From: Bradyrhizobium diazoefficiens
GTDB taxonomy: Bacteria > Pseudomonadota > Alphaproteobacteria > Rhizobiales > Xanthobacteraceae
Direction of reading: 5' to 3'
Length of the DNA stretch: 64,000 nt
NCBI RefSeq assembly: GCF_018131185.1
Contig: NZ_JAFCJE010000007.1
Location: 302,913 to 366,912, forward strand
Positions 1 to 8,352 of this stretch are shown here, in pieces; the stretch's first letter is position 1, and the number at the start of each line of letters is the position of its first letter. The notes under the pieces are model-generated. The model had not been told where the DNA came from, ran no database searches, and was given only the letters and a program-made list of their open reading frames with translations. Made by a program: the position numbers and the translations under genes.

Positions 1-1
1 C

Positions 2-427
2 TCCGGCGGGGGCCTGATCGCGGGCGTTGCGACCGCGATCAAGGCGCGTTATCCGCTCGCGGAAATCGTGGTGGCCGAGCCTGAAGCCTTCGACGACCAC
101 GGCCTGTCATTGACCGCCGGCCATCGTGAGCCGCACGCGCCCGCGGGCCGCACCATCTGCGATGCGCTGATGGCGCTGATCCCCGGCGAGATGACGTTTG
201 CGATCAACAGCAAGCTGCTCGCGCGCGGCGTCACTGCGTCGGACAAGGAAGTCGGTGCGGCCGTGGCGTTCGCCTATCGCGAGCTGAAGCTCGTGGTGGA
301 GCCCGGCGGCGCGGTCGGTCTTGCCGCGCTGCTTGCGGGACGTCTCGACGTCGCCGGCAAGAACGTCGTCATCGTGCTCTCCGGCGGCAATGTCGATGCG
401 GATTTGTTCGCGGAGCTGGTGGCTTAG
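2..427 (+). CDS. Threonine/serine dehydratase, C-terminal part (5' end outside window)
   Basis: This is the last 141 codons of a fold-type II PLP enzyme that deaminates L-threonine or L-serine to the 2-oxo acid and ammonia. The reading frame is open from base 2. It begins in the glycine loop SGGGLIAG, which holds the PLP phosphate in this family, and ends with the typical IVLSGGNVD strand. The protein stops shortly after that motif, so there is no C-terminal ACT regulatory domain. This fits the short catabolic (TdcB-like) or serine dehydratase form rather than biosynthetic IlvA. The Schiff-base lysine lies upstream of the window and cannot be checked. Substrate choice between threonine and serine cannot be decided from this fragment. 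Confidence 0.85.
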   Translation, partial: SGGGLIAGVATAIKARYPLAEIVVAEPEAFDDHGLSLTAGHREPHAPAGRTICDALMALIPGEMTFAINSKLLARGVTASDKEVGAAVAFAYRELKLVVEPGGAVGLAALLAGRLDVAGKNVVIVLSGGNVDADLFAELVA

Positions 428-428
428 G

Positions 429-534
429 CGTCATTCCGGGGCTCGCGAAGCGAGAGCCCGGAATCCCTTTTTCGACCGACTCTGCCGCGCAATGGATTCC
501 GGGCCTGCGCCTTTCGGCGCATCCCGGAATGACG
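429..534. repeat. Dispersed palindromic repeat (CGTCATTCCGG family)
   Basis: The left end CGTCATTCCGG is mirrored by CCGGAATGACG at the right end. An inner hairpin built on GCTCGCGAAGCGAGAGC lies near the left arm. The element fills the gap between the dehydratase stop and the convergent caspase-like gene. A second member with the same ends is at 51078-51170. It is probably a bradyrhizobial intergenic palindrome; no coding content. Confidence 0.7.
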
Positions 535-609
535 ACGTTGGGATCTGAGATCAAGAAGGGGGCAGAGCGTCGCTGCTCTGCCCCTCTGTTGTGTGCGCCG
601 TTCGCACGA

Positions 610-2397
610 TCAGCGCATGAAGCCGCCGCGACGGTTGCCGCCGCCCATGCTCGGCGCCTGGTTCATCGACTGCCGGAAGTTGTTGTTGCTGCTGCTGACC
701 ATGCGGCTCGGCATCGTGTTGATCTGCGGACGGTGGTTCTGCACGTTGTTCTGCCCCTGCACCTTGCTCACCGGATTGTTGGTGATCTTCACGCCATCGT
801 TGATGCGGATCGGGCGGTTCTGCGTCTGAACGTTGACCGGCTTCGACTCGATGTTCGGGCCAGGCTTGCCGACGTTCACCGGCATTGTCACGATCTTGCC
901 GGGCCTGCCGTTATTACCATTGGGCGTGGTGTTGGTCGCAGGCAAGGTCACGATCTTGCCGCCGTCCTTGGTGCTGGTCGTGTTGGCCGGCGCGGGCAGG
1001 GTGACGATCTTGCCCGGGGTCTGCGACGGTGTGCCGTTCGGCTGGTTCTGCTGGTTGTTGTTGCCCGCCGGCAAATTGACGATCGGGCCGCCATTGCCGA
1101 GTTTGCCGTCGAGAGGCTTCTGCACGAGAGGCAGGTTGCCGCCCATTTGCGGTCCACCATTACCCTGCTGCATCGGCATGTATTTCGGCTGACCGAGATT
1201 GCCGATCTTGAAGGTCGGGGCAATGTTGTGAGGCGCCAGGAACTTGGTCGCCTGCATCAAGGGGATCTGCTTCGGCTGCGCCTGCAGCTTCAGCGCGATT
1301 TGCGCATAGGGGCTGTTGCCGTAGCTGTCGTAGAAGCTCTTGTACGCCACGGGCGAGTTCACGAGAACCGCCTTGTGCCATGCCTGCGAGAGCAGGATGT
1401 TGTTGAGCAGCCAGCGGACGTGGTCACACAGCGGGTCGTGCGGATACATCCGGATGAACTCCTGATAGTATTCCGGCCGGCCCTCGGACACGACGTAGTC
1501 ATAGGCCTGGCGCGTCGAGCGGCTCGGCAGGTTTGCCGCCATCTGCACCACGGGCGCTTTCACCGGCGCGCGGTTGGCGGCGACGGCGGTGTCACCGAAG
1601 AAAGTGAAGTCGCTCGTGAGCGAGGAGCTCTCCCACGGGATCTGCGCGCCGCTGGTGGTCTGGTTCACCTGCAGGCGTACGCGCTTGAACAGCTGCTCGA
1701 TCGGCACGTTGGGCTCGCGCGCGACGTTCAGAAAGGCCTGCGTGTAGGGGCTGTGGCTGCCAGTGCCGTCGAGCGCCTCGGCGCCGGGCGCGGTCGAGTA
1801 GCCGACGATCGAGCCGTTCGGCGCATCGACGATGGCCAGGCCGCGACCGGCGTCGTTGACCTCGGGGAACGGATTGTTGCGGCAGGCATCGAGGATGACG
1901 ATGCGCATGCGGCTCGGGATCGTCTCGAGCGTCGACATCACGTCGACAAGGCGCACCGAGTTGTTGACCAGCTCGGTCGGGCTGGACACTTTCGCATCGA
2001 CCGGAACCAGGTAGTTCTCACCGGCAAGCTGCACGCCGTGGCCGGCATAATAGACCATCGCCACCGTGTTCGGACCGCGCGAAGCGACTTTCGCGGAGAA
2101 GTCCTGGACGACGCGGAGCATGTCGTTCTGGGTCAAATCGGTTGCCGAGACCACCTCGAAGCCGGCAGAGTTCAGGAACTGCGCCATCGATTGCGCGTCA
2201 TCGTCGGGGTTGGCAAGCTGCGGCGCGTTCTTGTAGTTCGCATTGCCGATCACCAGCGCCACCCGCTGCTCGGGGCCTTGCAGCGCGGTGGGGGCAGGCT
2301 GGACCGGGGCGACCTGCGCGGAAACGGGCCCGCAGCTGAAGCCGAACAGGCTTCCCAGCAGGCTGGCCGTCATCAAAAAAGACTTTAGGCGGAACAT
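610..2397 (-). CDS. Secreted caspase-like (peptidase C14) protein with GKIVTLP repeats
   Basis: This is a 595-residue protein with an N-terminal signal peptide (about residues 1-27) and a caspase/metacaspase p20 domain (about 44-250). The catalytic pair is visible: His120 in YYAGHG and Cys172 in DACRNNP. The family cleaves proteins after basic or acidic residues, but the target here is unknown. The C-terminal third is rich in Asn, Gln, Pro and Gly. It carries several copies of a GKIVTLP-like motif (variants GKIVTMP and GPIVNLP) separated by low-complexity linkers. I chose the ATG at 2397, not the longer frame to 2688, because GAGGAG lies six bases upstream and the signal peptide starts there. 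The protein is probably periplasmic. It is convergent with the dehydratase and divergent from the mutarotase gene. Confidence 0.85.
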   Translation of the reverse strand: MFRLKSFLMTASLLGSLFGFSCGPVSAQVAPVQPAPTALQGPEQRVALVIGNANYKNAPQLANPDDDAQSMAQFLNSAGFEVVSATDLTQNDMLRVVQDFSAKVASRGPNTVAMVYYAGHGVQLAGENYLVPVDAKVSSPTELVNNSVRLVDVMSTLETIPSRMRIVILDACRNNPFPEVNDAGRGLAIVDAPNGSIVGYSTAPGAEALDGTGSHSPYTQAFLNVAREPNVPIEQLFKRVRLQVNQTTSGAQIPWESSSLTSDFTFFGDTAVAANRAPVKAPVVQMAANLPSRSTRQAYDYVVSEGRPEYYQEFIRMYPHDPLCDHVRWLLNNILLSQAWHKAVLVNSPVAYKSFYDSYGNSPYAQIALKLQAQPKQIPLMQATKFLAPHNIAPTFKIGNLGQPKYMPMQQGNGGPQMGGNLPLVQKPLDGKLGNGGPIVNLPAGNNNQQNQPNGTPSQTPGKIVTLPAPANTTSTKDGGKIVTLPATNTTPNGNNGRPGKIVTMPVNVGKPGPNIESKPVNVQTQNRPIRINDGVKITNNPVSKVQGQNNVQNHRPQINTMPSRMVSSSNNNFRQSMNQAPSMGGGNRRGGFMR

Positions 2398-2561
2398 GGC
2401 GTGCTCCTCTGGCACTGATCTCGATGCGAGATTGGTGGCGAGGAAGCTTGGCCCCGTTCGAGCATATGCTCCGTGATCCCTGTCACCATGACGGTGGGCG
2501 TGATCTGAATCACGCTTGGAACCTGCTATGGTTAGCGATCGATAACAGGAACCGCCGTCAC

Positions 2562-3005
2562 ATGCTGAAATCGATCGATCCGATCCTGACGCCCGACCTG
2601 CTCTGGCTGCTGGCCGCCATGGGCCACGGCGACGACCTCGTGGTCGTCGACGCCAACCACCCGGCCACGCACATCGCCAGCAGCACATCGTCCCAGCGCC
2701 TGATCCATTTGCCGGGCCTGCGCATGGAGACGGTCGTCCGCGCCATCATGACGCTCTATCCGCTCGACGATTTCGATCCTGATCCAGTGCGGGTGATGAT
2801 GCCGGTCGACGATCCCGACCGCGTGCCCGACGTGCAGCGCGCGGTCCTGGCTGAGATCGAACGCGCCAGCGGCAGCGCCATTGCTCCCGGCAGGCTCTCA
2901 CGGGCGGATTTCTATCGCGCGGCAGCGGCAGGTTTCGGCGTCGTGCAGGTCGGCGACAGCCGAGGCTATGGTTGCTTCCTGATCAGGAAGGGTGTGATCG
3001 GTTAG
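2562..3005 (+). CDS. RbsD/FucU family sugar mutarotase
   Basis: This 147-residue protein belongs to the RbsD/FucU fold. The family interconverts alpha and beta anomers of sugars such as fucose or ribose and forms decamers. The N-terminal GHGDDL motif and the C-terminal GYGCFLIRKGV segment match the FucU conserved blocks (usual length about 140). A longer frame opens at 2424, but the family begins with a short MLKSIDP-like segment. The ATG at 2562 also has a modest AGGA upstream. Its stop overlaps the stop of the convergent VOC gene. No fucose operon is visible nearby, so the substrate is unassigned. Confidence 0.85.
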   Translation: MLKSIDPILTPDLLWLLAAMGHGDDLVVVDANHPATHIASSTSSQRLIHLPGLRMETVVRAIMTLYPLDDFDPDPVRVMMPVDDPDRVPDVQRAVLAEIERASGSAIAPGRLSRADFYRAAAAGFGVVQVGDSRGYGCFLIRKGVIG

Positions 3006-3385
3006 CTGGACTTGCGCATCAACGCCGACGGCCAGCCGATCCGGACGAGAAGACCGTCAGGACCGTTTATGCCCACTTCATACATGCCCCATTCGCGGTG
3101 ACGCAACACGCCGCCGGGGCGGATTATCAGATCGTCCACGCGCGCGGCGATGGCTTCGACCTCGGGCGTGCGAATGAAGATACCAAAGGGATTGTGCTCC
3201 GGCACACGCCAAGGACCATCGCCGGCTTGCGTGAGATGAACCTCGCATCCCCAACCGCTCATGATGACATAGCCGTCATCGCCGCCCGTGCGTGTAAATC
3301 CGAGACGTTCCCAGAACGGCGTGGCGGCGGGAAGATCGTTGCTCGGAATGATCGCGAAGGCGCCGACGCGCGGGGGCTCAGACAT
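3002..3385 (-). CDS. Glyoxalase/bleomycin-resistance (VOC) superfamily protein
   Basis: This 127-residue single-domain VOC protein has the paired beta-alpha-beta-beta-beta pattern: an N-terminal half with FWERLGFTRTGG and a C-terminal half ending YEVGINGPDGLLVRIGW. VOC proteins bind a divalent metal or act as drug-binding proteins. The class (lyase, dioxygenase or binding protein) cannot be told from sequence alone. The ATG at 3385 gives the usual family N-terminus; a longer frame reaches 3421. The gene is convergent with the FucU gene, sharing the four bases TTAG so that both stop codons overlap. Confidence 0.8.
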   Translation of the reverse strand: MSEPPRVGAFAIIPSNDLPAATPFWERLGFTRTGGDDGYVIMSGWGCEVHLTQAGDGPWRVPEHNPFGIFIRTPEVEAIAARVDDLIIRPGGVLRHREWGMYEVGINGPDGLLVRIGWPSALMRKSS

Positions 3386-3532
3386 GGGTCCATTCCGGAA
3401 CTTGCAAGACATCCGCAGCACTCATGCTGCACTTTGCAACCTATCGAGAGAAGCGGATGAGCAGAAGCGGCGAAACGCCTCGCACTCGAATTTGAGTGGT
3501 CTTCTCGCATCCGCCTGTCTATTGTTCGAACC

Positions 3533-3889
3533 ATGTCCCGCCTTGTGTGTCTATCTGTTGCCATCATCCTGTCGCTGCTGCCCGCCACAGCGCCCGCTGC
3601 GTCAAACAAGCCGCCTAAGCCGGTCTGGAAAGGCTACGGCTTCCTGCCGGGTTATCGGCAGCCGCTGAGCAACAGCATTCCGCTCTACAAGCAGAAGGAC
3701 GCGATGCGCCGAATGTCGCGCGCCGATCGACGCCATTGGTACATCGACCCGGTTCCGCAATATTACGGATGGGACGGCGAGTGGCGCTATTTCGGCCGTC
3801 CCGGCTTCAACGGCGGCCGCTACAATGGCGGCAGCTTTGGCCCGTGCTGGACGCGGACCCCGATCGGGGCGGTGTGGAATTGCGGGTGA
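3533..3889 (+). CDS. Small secreted protein of unknown function
   Basis: This encodes 118 residues with a clear signal peptide (about 1-22, hydrophobic core LVCLSVAIILSLLP, then ATAPAAS). The mature part is basic and rich in aromatic residues, Gly and Tyr (YYGWDGEWRYFGRPGFNGGRY), and has two cysteines near the C-terminus that could pair. I do not recognise the family. Similar Gly/Tyr-rich secreted proteins are common in bradyrhizobia. It starts at ATG 3533 after a 147-base gap from the VOC gene and is followed by repeats. Confidence 0.65.
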   Translation: MSRLVCLSVAIILSLLPATAPAASNKPPKPVWKGYGFLPGYRQPLSNSIPLYKQKDAMRRMSRADRRHWYIDPVPQYYGWDGEWRYFGRPGFNGGRYNGGSFGPCWTRTPIGAVWNCG

Positions 3890-3914
3890 TCGAGTTAGCG
3901 AACGGTAGTTAGTT

Positions 3915-4000
3915 CGTCATTGCGAGGAGAGAAGCGACGAAGCAATCCAGAGCGTTTCCGCGGAGGGATTCTGGATTGCTTCGCTGCGCTCGCAATGACG
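3915..4000. repeat. Dispersed palindromic repeat (CGTCATTGCGA family)
   Basis: The perfect terminal inverted repeat CGTCATTGCGA / TCGCAATGACG is 11 bases long. An inner pair, AGCAATCCAGA and its near mirror TCTGGATTGCT, flanks a central loop. The layout is that of a long imperfect hairpin. Confidence 0.75.
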
Positions 4001-4032
4001 ATGTGGCGAGAATGCACGCGCCGCATCTCGCT

Positions 4033-4179
4033 CTCGTGCCCCGGACGCAGCGCAGCTTCTCCCTGGCGATGCGAAGCATCGTCAGGTTCGACGGTGCGCT
4101 GCTGAGCCGAGGCCCATGTCGCAGTAGAACTCGTGGCTCCTGGGTCCCGGATCTGCGCTTCGCTTGTCCGGGACATGAG
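4033..4179. repeat. Dispersed palindromic repeat (TGTCCCGGAC / GTCCGGGGCACGAG family)
   Basis: The ends CTCGTGCCCCGGA and TCCGGGACATGAG are near inverted copies. Related elements occur at 11200-11337 and 44219-44355, with the same core words (GAGCCGGGACC, GGCCCCGGCT, CTGCAGCGCA). This points to one repeat family with at least three members in the window. Confidence 0.65.
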
Positions 4180-4191
4180 AGTGAATACGCG

Positions 4192-5643
4192 TTACGAGAA
4201 GAACGCGATCTTCTCGGCCTGTGTCATGCGGCGGATCGGCGCGAGCGGGTCATTTGCCGGCGCGCGGGGCTTTTGCAGGATGCCGCTGGCGAGGATGGTG
4301 GCGCCGAGCGAGGGCTCGGACGAGGACAGAGGCGAGGGCGCGGTCAGCGTCGTGGCCGGCGCCGCGGCGAAGGTGGCACTGGCTGCCATCGCCGGGGCCT
4401 GCTGCTCCATCACTTCGGCGGCGGCCTCCGCAATGGCGTCGGTGAGGCGCGCAAGCGAGTCCATTGCGATCGGTGCGTCCGCCGGGTGCTCTTCCGCGAC
4501 TGGGGCGGCAACCGGCTCGGATGCGATCGGCTCGGCATGCTCGGCGGCGACGTGCGCTATGGCCTCCGCTGGCATCGGCTCCGGAACGGCCGCGTCCATC
4601 TCGATCGGCGCGATGATCTCGTCGAACTCCGGATCGGGGGCGGCCATCTCGAGCGCGATGGCCTCGAGCACGGCGTCGTCCTCGGCCTGCGCCGCAGCGT
4701 CGAGCGCTGGTGCGTCAGCGGCATTGGAGTCGGACTCTTCGGCGAAGGCTGCAGTGTCCGCGACCGGCTCTTCGAACGCGACGGCTTCAGGCGCGGTATC
4801 TTCCGGCACGACATGATCGAGCGCGGCGTTTTCGATGGGGGTCTCGCTTTCAGCCGCAATCTCCGACGCGACGGCCGCTTCCATGGCCTGCTCGGCGGCG
4901 GCGAACGATTCGGTGGCGATGGCCGCTTCAACGGCGGCCTCGGGCTCGGCCGCGACGTCCTGCGGGGGCTCCGTAAAAGCCACGGGGGCTTCGTTGGCCA
5001 TCGCTGCGGCTGCGGTCTCGGCAGGCGCGGTCTCGGCAGGCGGAGCTTCAGCGGCGGATGAGGGCGCCTCCTGCACCGGAGCCGGGGCAGCCGCCTGTTT
5101 CGTTGCGCCGCCCTCGGTCTGGTCGACCCGATCCTTCAGCAGATCGAAGGCAATCCTGAGCTCGACACGGGGATCGATCGCCTGGACCTGTCCGCAGGCG
5201 GCCTCGATCGAGGCGAGCTGCGAATCAATGAGGTCGCAGATTCGCCCGTCCGCGCCGATCTCGCGCCAGCGCCAGGAGATCTCCTTGATGATGCGCACCC
5301 CGCGCGGGATCGCCGCGAGGCTGGCCTCGATCGCCGTGGGGTCGAACGCGGCGATCGCGATCGTCTCGGCTTCGCGGATGGCGCGGCGGATCTCGACCAA
5401 CGCTTCCGGCAGGCGGTCTTCGACGACGGGTTGTCGCTGCGCCGCAAGGGTTTCTTCGATTCTGGCGACCGCGTCCAACACCATGCTCGTGTCGGCATTG
5501 CGGTTGCGCTTGGCGTATTCGCCGAGGAACCAGCGGCCGCGCGCGGTCTCCATGAAGGCTTCGCGGATCGCGTCGTAATCCTGCTCGTTCGGCTCGGCCG
5601 CGCGGGCAGACATGGGCGAGAGGGCGAATGCTTCGTTGGCCAT
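4192..5643 (-). CDS. Ala/Glu/Pro-rich protein of unknown function
   Basis: This encodes 483 residues in three zones. Residues about 1-170 form a predicted helical domain with the conserved-looking block FMETARGRWFLGEYAKR, followed by NADTSMVLDAVARIEE. Residues about 170-455 are low-complexity and acidic (Ala, Glu, Pro, Val), probably disordered. The last residues contain PIRRMTQAEKIAFFS, a short motif that looks conserved. No signal peptide or membrane segment is seen. I start at ATG 5643, where the ordered domain begins; the frame is open 16 codons further. The gene is divergent from the MFS gene with 75 bases between. I do not recognise a function; the shape suggests an adaptor with a globular head and a flexible tail. 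Confidence 0.7.
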   Translation of the reverse strand: MANEAFALSPMSARAAEPNEQDYDAIREAFMETARGRWFLGEYAKRNRNADTSMVLDAVARIEETLAAQRQPVVEDRLPEALVEIRRAIREAETIAIAAFDPTAIEASLAAIPRGVRIIKEISWRWREIGADGRICDLIDSQLASIEAACGQVQAIDPRVELRIAFDLLKDRVDQTEGGATKQAAAPAPVQEAPSSAAEAPPAETAPAETAAAAMANEAPVAFTEPPQDVAAEPEAAVEAAIATESFAAAEQAMEAAVASEIAAESETPIENAALDHVVPEDTAPEAVAFEEPVADTAAFAEESDSNAADAPALDAAAQAEDDAVLEAIALEMAAPDPEFDEIIAPIEMDAAVPEPMPAEAIAHVAAEHAEPIASEPVAAPVAEEHPADAPIAMDSLARLTDAIAEAAAEVMEQQAPAMAASATFAAAPATTLTAPSPLSSSEPSLGATILASGILQKPRAPANDPLAPIRRMTQAEKIAFFS

Positions 5644-5718
5644 GACAATCTCGTCGCGCAAATCAGTACGCGTTACTGTAACGATCACCACGATATCGGC
5701 CGAATCGCAATTGGTTTG

Positions 5719-6897
5719 ATGGCAGGCGAATCACAAATCCCCATCGCAGCGGCACAAAAGCGGCGATTCGCCGTGGGTCTTGCGGTGTTCTATTCGGCCG
5801 TCTTCGCGGTCTCGGGCACGCATCTGCCGTTCTTTCCGGTGTGGCTGAAGGCTATCGGCATCGACGCGGCCTGGATCGGCCTCATCAACGCGCTGCCGGC
5901 GATCACGCGCTTCACCACGCTGCCGCAAGTGACCGCCTTTGCCGAAAAGCGGCATGCCATCCGCGCCGCCATGATGGTGTCGGTGCTGGCGACGGCGATC
6001 GGATTTGCGGCCGTCGGCCTGCAGCAGCACCCGCTGGCGCTGTTCCTGATCTATGCGCTGACCTGCATGATGTGGACCCCGACGATGCCGCTGACCGATG
6101 CCTATGCACTGCGCGGCGTCGCCCGTTACGGGCTCGATTACGGACCCCTGCGGCTGTGGGGCTCGGCGGCCTTCGCCGCCGGCTCGCTCGCCTGCGGCTA
6201 TCTGATCGACAGCATCGCGGCGCGCAACCTGATCTGGATCATCGTTGCGTGGGCGGTCGTTGCGGTCGCAGCCAGCCTGCTGCTTCAGCCGCTCGACGAC
6301 ATCAGGCGCAAGACCGCCGCAGCGCGCGCCGACACGGCATTGCTGCGCGATGCCGGCTTCTGGGCGATCATCGCCTCTGCCGCGCTGATCCAGGGCAGCC
6401 ACGTCGCCTACTACACCTTCTCGGCCATCAACTGGCAGCTCCATGGCATCAGCGGGCTGACGATCGCGGGGCTGTGGACGCTGGGCGTGATCGCCGAGAT
6501 CGTCGTCTTCGCGCTGTCGCCGCGCTTCTCGCTGCACCCGTCCACGATGATCGTGATCGGTGGTGTGAGCGCGGTGATGCGCTGGATCGTGACGGCGAAC
6601 GAGCCGCCGCTGGCGCTGCTTGCGATCGTGCAGCTCGGCCACGGCCTCACCTTCGGCATGACCATTCTCGGCACCATGAACCTCCTGGTGCAGCGTGTGC
6701 CCCCGCATCAGATCGCGCGGGGGCAGGGCTATTACGCCGCGTGCAACGGTCTGCTCGGCGCTGCGACCTCGATCGCGTCAGGCGTGATCTACGCCCGCAT
6801 TGGCGACAGCCTCTACTACGTCATGGCCGCGATGGCCGCTGCCGGTGCGCTCGTGATCTGGTCGGCGCGGCACCGGCTCAAGGCTCAAGCCGAGTAA
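5719..6897 (+). CDS. MFS transporter, HcaT/PPP-like (MFS_1-like) family
   Basis: This 392-residue inner-membrane protein has about 12 hydrophobic segments. The start resembles the 3-phenylpropionate permease (HcaT) branch (YSAVFAVSGTHLPFFPVWL), and the GLDYGPLRLWGSAAF motif follows TM4-5 as in that branch. Such carriers move aromatic acids, nucleosides or sugars by proton coupling; the substrate here is unknown. The ATG at 5719 lacks a strong ribosome site but gives the family's normal N-terminus, while the open frame extends upstream through the neighbouring gene on the other strand. The 3' end overlaps the convergent small membrane gene by 20 bases. Confidence 0.85.
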   Translation: MAGESQIPIAAAQKRRFAVGLAVFYSAVFAVSGTHLPFFPVWLKAIGIDAAWIGLINALPAITRFTTLPQVTAFAEKRHAIRAAMMVSVLATAIGFAAVGLQQHPLALFLIYALTCMMWTPTMPLTDAYALRGVARYGLDYGPLRLWGSAAFAAGSLACGYLIDSIAARNLIWIIVAWAVVAVAASLLLQPLDDIRRKTAAARADTALLRDAGFWAIIASAALIQGSHVAYYTFSAINWQLHGISGLTIAGLWTLGVIAEIVVFALSPRFSLHPSTMIVIGGVSAVMRWIVTANEPPLALLAIVQLGHGLTFGMTILGTMNLLVQRVPPHQIARGQGYYAACNGLLGAATSIASGVIYARIGDSLYYVMAAMAAAGALVIWSARHRLKAQAE

Positions 6898-7192
6898 GAA
6901 GGAGACGCGAGGCAGCGCGGGCAGCGGCAATGCCGCCCGCGACGCTCGCAGAAGCCACCCAGGCCAAGTAGACCACGACAGCGAACGTGGACTGAAGCGT
7001 TGGCCCGATGCCAATCCCCAACGTTGCGGCTAGAACGGCGAGAGCGGCGGAGAGTATCGCTCCGCCGACGAAGGCGAGGGCCAACCCAAGCGCCCGTTTG
7101 GCGGAATATCTGAATAGCAGGATAAGGAATAGGATCGCGACGAGCGTTCCCGCGCCGGCAGATACGAACGCAAGAGTGACGGCTGGCCCCAT
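6878..7192 (-). CDS. Small integral membrane protein of unknown function
   Basis: This encodes 104 residues with three or four hydrophobic stretches (about 4-28, 35-60 and 67-90) and a basic tail. Codon 1 is ATG at 7192 with GAGG five bases upstream. No recognised domain. It overlaps the MFS stop on the opposite strand and is followed upstream by the epimerase gene on the same strand, 30 bases away, so the two may be cotranscribed. It could be an assembly or regulatory subunit, but nothing in the sequence shows this. Confidence 0.6.
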   Translation of the reverse strand: MGPAVTLAFVSAGAGTLVAILFLILLFRYSAKRALGLALAFVGGAILSAALAVLAATLGIGIGPTLQSTFAVVVYLAWVASASVAGGIAAARAASRLLLTRLEP

Positions 7193-7222
7193 AATACCTC
7201 AAGGATCACACTTAGGGCGATC

Positions 7223-8218
7223 TCATCCCCAGAGCGAGGCGTCCGGCGGATAGACCAGGCTGCCGTCATAACGCAGGGCGTGATCGCGGTCGCGCGCCAG
7301 CAGCAGCGGGCCGTCGAGATCGACGAAGCGCGCCTGCGGCGTCACCAGCATCGCCGGCGCCATCGACAACGAGGTCGCGACCATGCAGCCGACCATGATC
7401 TCGAAGCCGAGCGCCTGTGCCGCGTCGGCCATGGCGAGCGCCTCGGTGAGGCCGCCGGTCTTGTCGAGCTTGATGTTCACGGCGTCGTAGCGATCGCGCA
7501 AGGGCGCAAGCGAGGTGCGGTCATGCACGCTCTCGTCGGCGCAGACCACGAGCGGCCGCTTGATCCGCGCCAGCGCCTCGTCCTTCCCCGCCGGCAGCGG
7601 CTGCTCGACCAGCGTGACGCCGGTCGCCGCGCAGGCGGCGAGGTTGGCTTCCAGATTGGCCTCGGTCCAGGCCTCGTTGGCATCGACGATCAGCTCGGAT
7701 TCGGGGGCGGCCTTGCGCACCGCTGCGATGCGCTCGGGATCGCCGTCGCCGCTGAGCTTGATCTTGAGAAGCGGCCGGTGCGCGGCCCTGGCGGTCGCCA
7801 CGGCCATCGCCTCGGGCGTTCCTAACGAGATCGTGTAGGCCGTGGTGCGCTCGCCCGGGACCGGGCGGTCGAGCAGGTTCCAGGCCCGCAGGCCCGCCGC
7901 CTTGGCCTCGAGGTCGATCAGGGCGCAGTCCAGCGCGTTACGGGCCGCACTGGGCGCCATGGAGGCCTGGAGGGCCTGCCGCGTGAGCCCGTCGGCGACG
8001 GCCTGCTGCATGGCCTGGATGGCCGCGAGCGTCGCCTCGGGCGTCTCGCCATAGCGGGGATAGGGCACGCACTCGCCGCGGCCGGTCAGCCCGTCCCGGC
8101 TGACCTCCGCCACGACAGTCACGGCCTCGGTTTTGGCCCCCCGGCTGATGGTAAAGCTGCCCGCGATCGGGAAGCGCTCGATTCGCGCCGCCAGGGAAGC
8201 AAATTTCATGGAAGTCAT
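7223..8218 (-). CDS. L-Ala-D/L-Glu-type epimerase / N-acyl-amino-acid racemase (enolase superfamily)
   Basis: This 331-residue enolase-superfamily enzyme belongs to the dipeptide epimerase branch. Visible active-site elements are the KxK pair (Lys152, Lys154 in LLKIKL), the metal ligands Asp179 (VDANEAW), Glu205 (VEQPLP) and Asp228 (ADES), and the opposite-face lysine in NIKLDKTGG. This set catalyses 1,1-proton transfer, as in L-Ala-D/L-Glu epimerase for murein peptide recycling or in the related racemase DgcA. The two cannot be separated here. ATG 8218 is used; a second in-frame ATG lies three codons in. It is divergent from the Mla operon. Confidence 0.85.
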   Translation of the reverse strand: MTSMKFASLAARIERFPIAGSFTISRGAKTEAVTVVAEVSRDGLTGRGECVPYPRYGETPEATLAAIQAMQQAVADGLTRQALQASMAPSAARNALDCALIDLEAKAAGLRAWNLLDRPVPGERTTAYTISLGTPEAMAVATARAAHRPLLKIKLSGDGDPERIAAVRKAAPESELIVDANEAWTEANLEANLAACAATGVTLVEQPLPAGKDEALARIKRPLVVCADESVHDRTSLAPLRDRYDAVNIKLDKTGGLTEALAMADAAQALGFEIMVGCMVATSLSMAPAMLVTPQARFVDLDGPLLLARDRDHALRYDGSLVYPPDASLWG

Positions 8219-8352
8219 TTTGAACTCTGGCGAAATCTGAACCTGCTAGTTACCTCTAGCAACTAACATTAACCACTTGGGGATACCTTCTCTGGGTAAG
8301 GGCGCGTGCGCAACTCTCTGATCTTCTCCGCCCCGGCACGGGAGCGGACATC

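Larger units (their letters stand above)
3890..4191. other. Intergenic region filled by two palindromic elements
   Basis: These 302 bases between two convergent genes hold no supported gene. They are almost fully occupied by two unrelated palindromic elements, at 3915-4000 and 4033-4179. Short open frames here are by-products of the repeats. Confidence 0.7.

Noticed and set aside
529..2388. Long plus-strand open frame opposite the caspase-like gene
   Set aside because: It is a shadow in a high-GC region: Arg/His/Val-rich, no ribosome site, no domain, while the minus-strand frame has a signal peptide and catalytic motifs.
2542..2561. GGAAC words in front of FucU and VOC genes as EcfG promoters
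   Set aside because: No CGTT at 16 or 17 bases after them.
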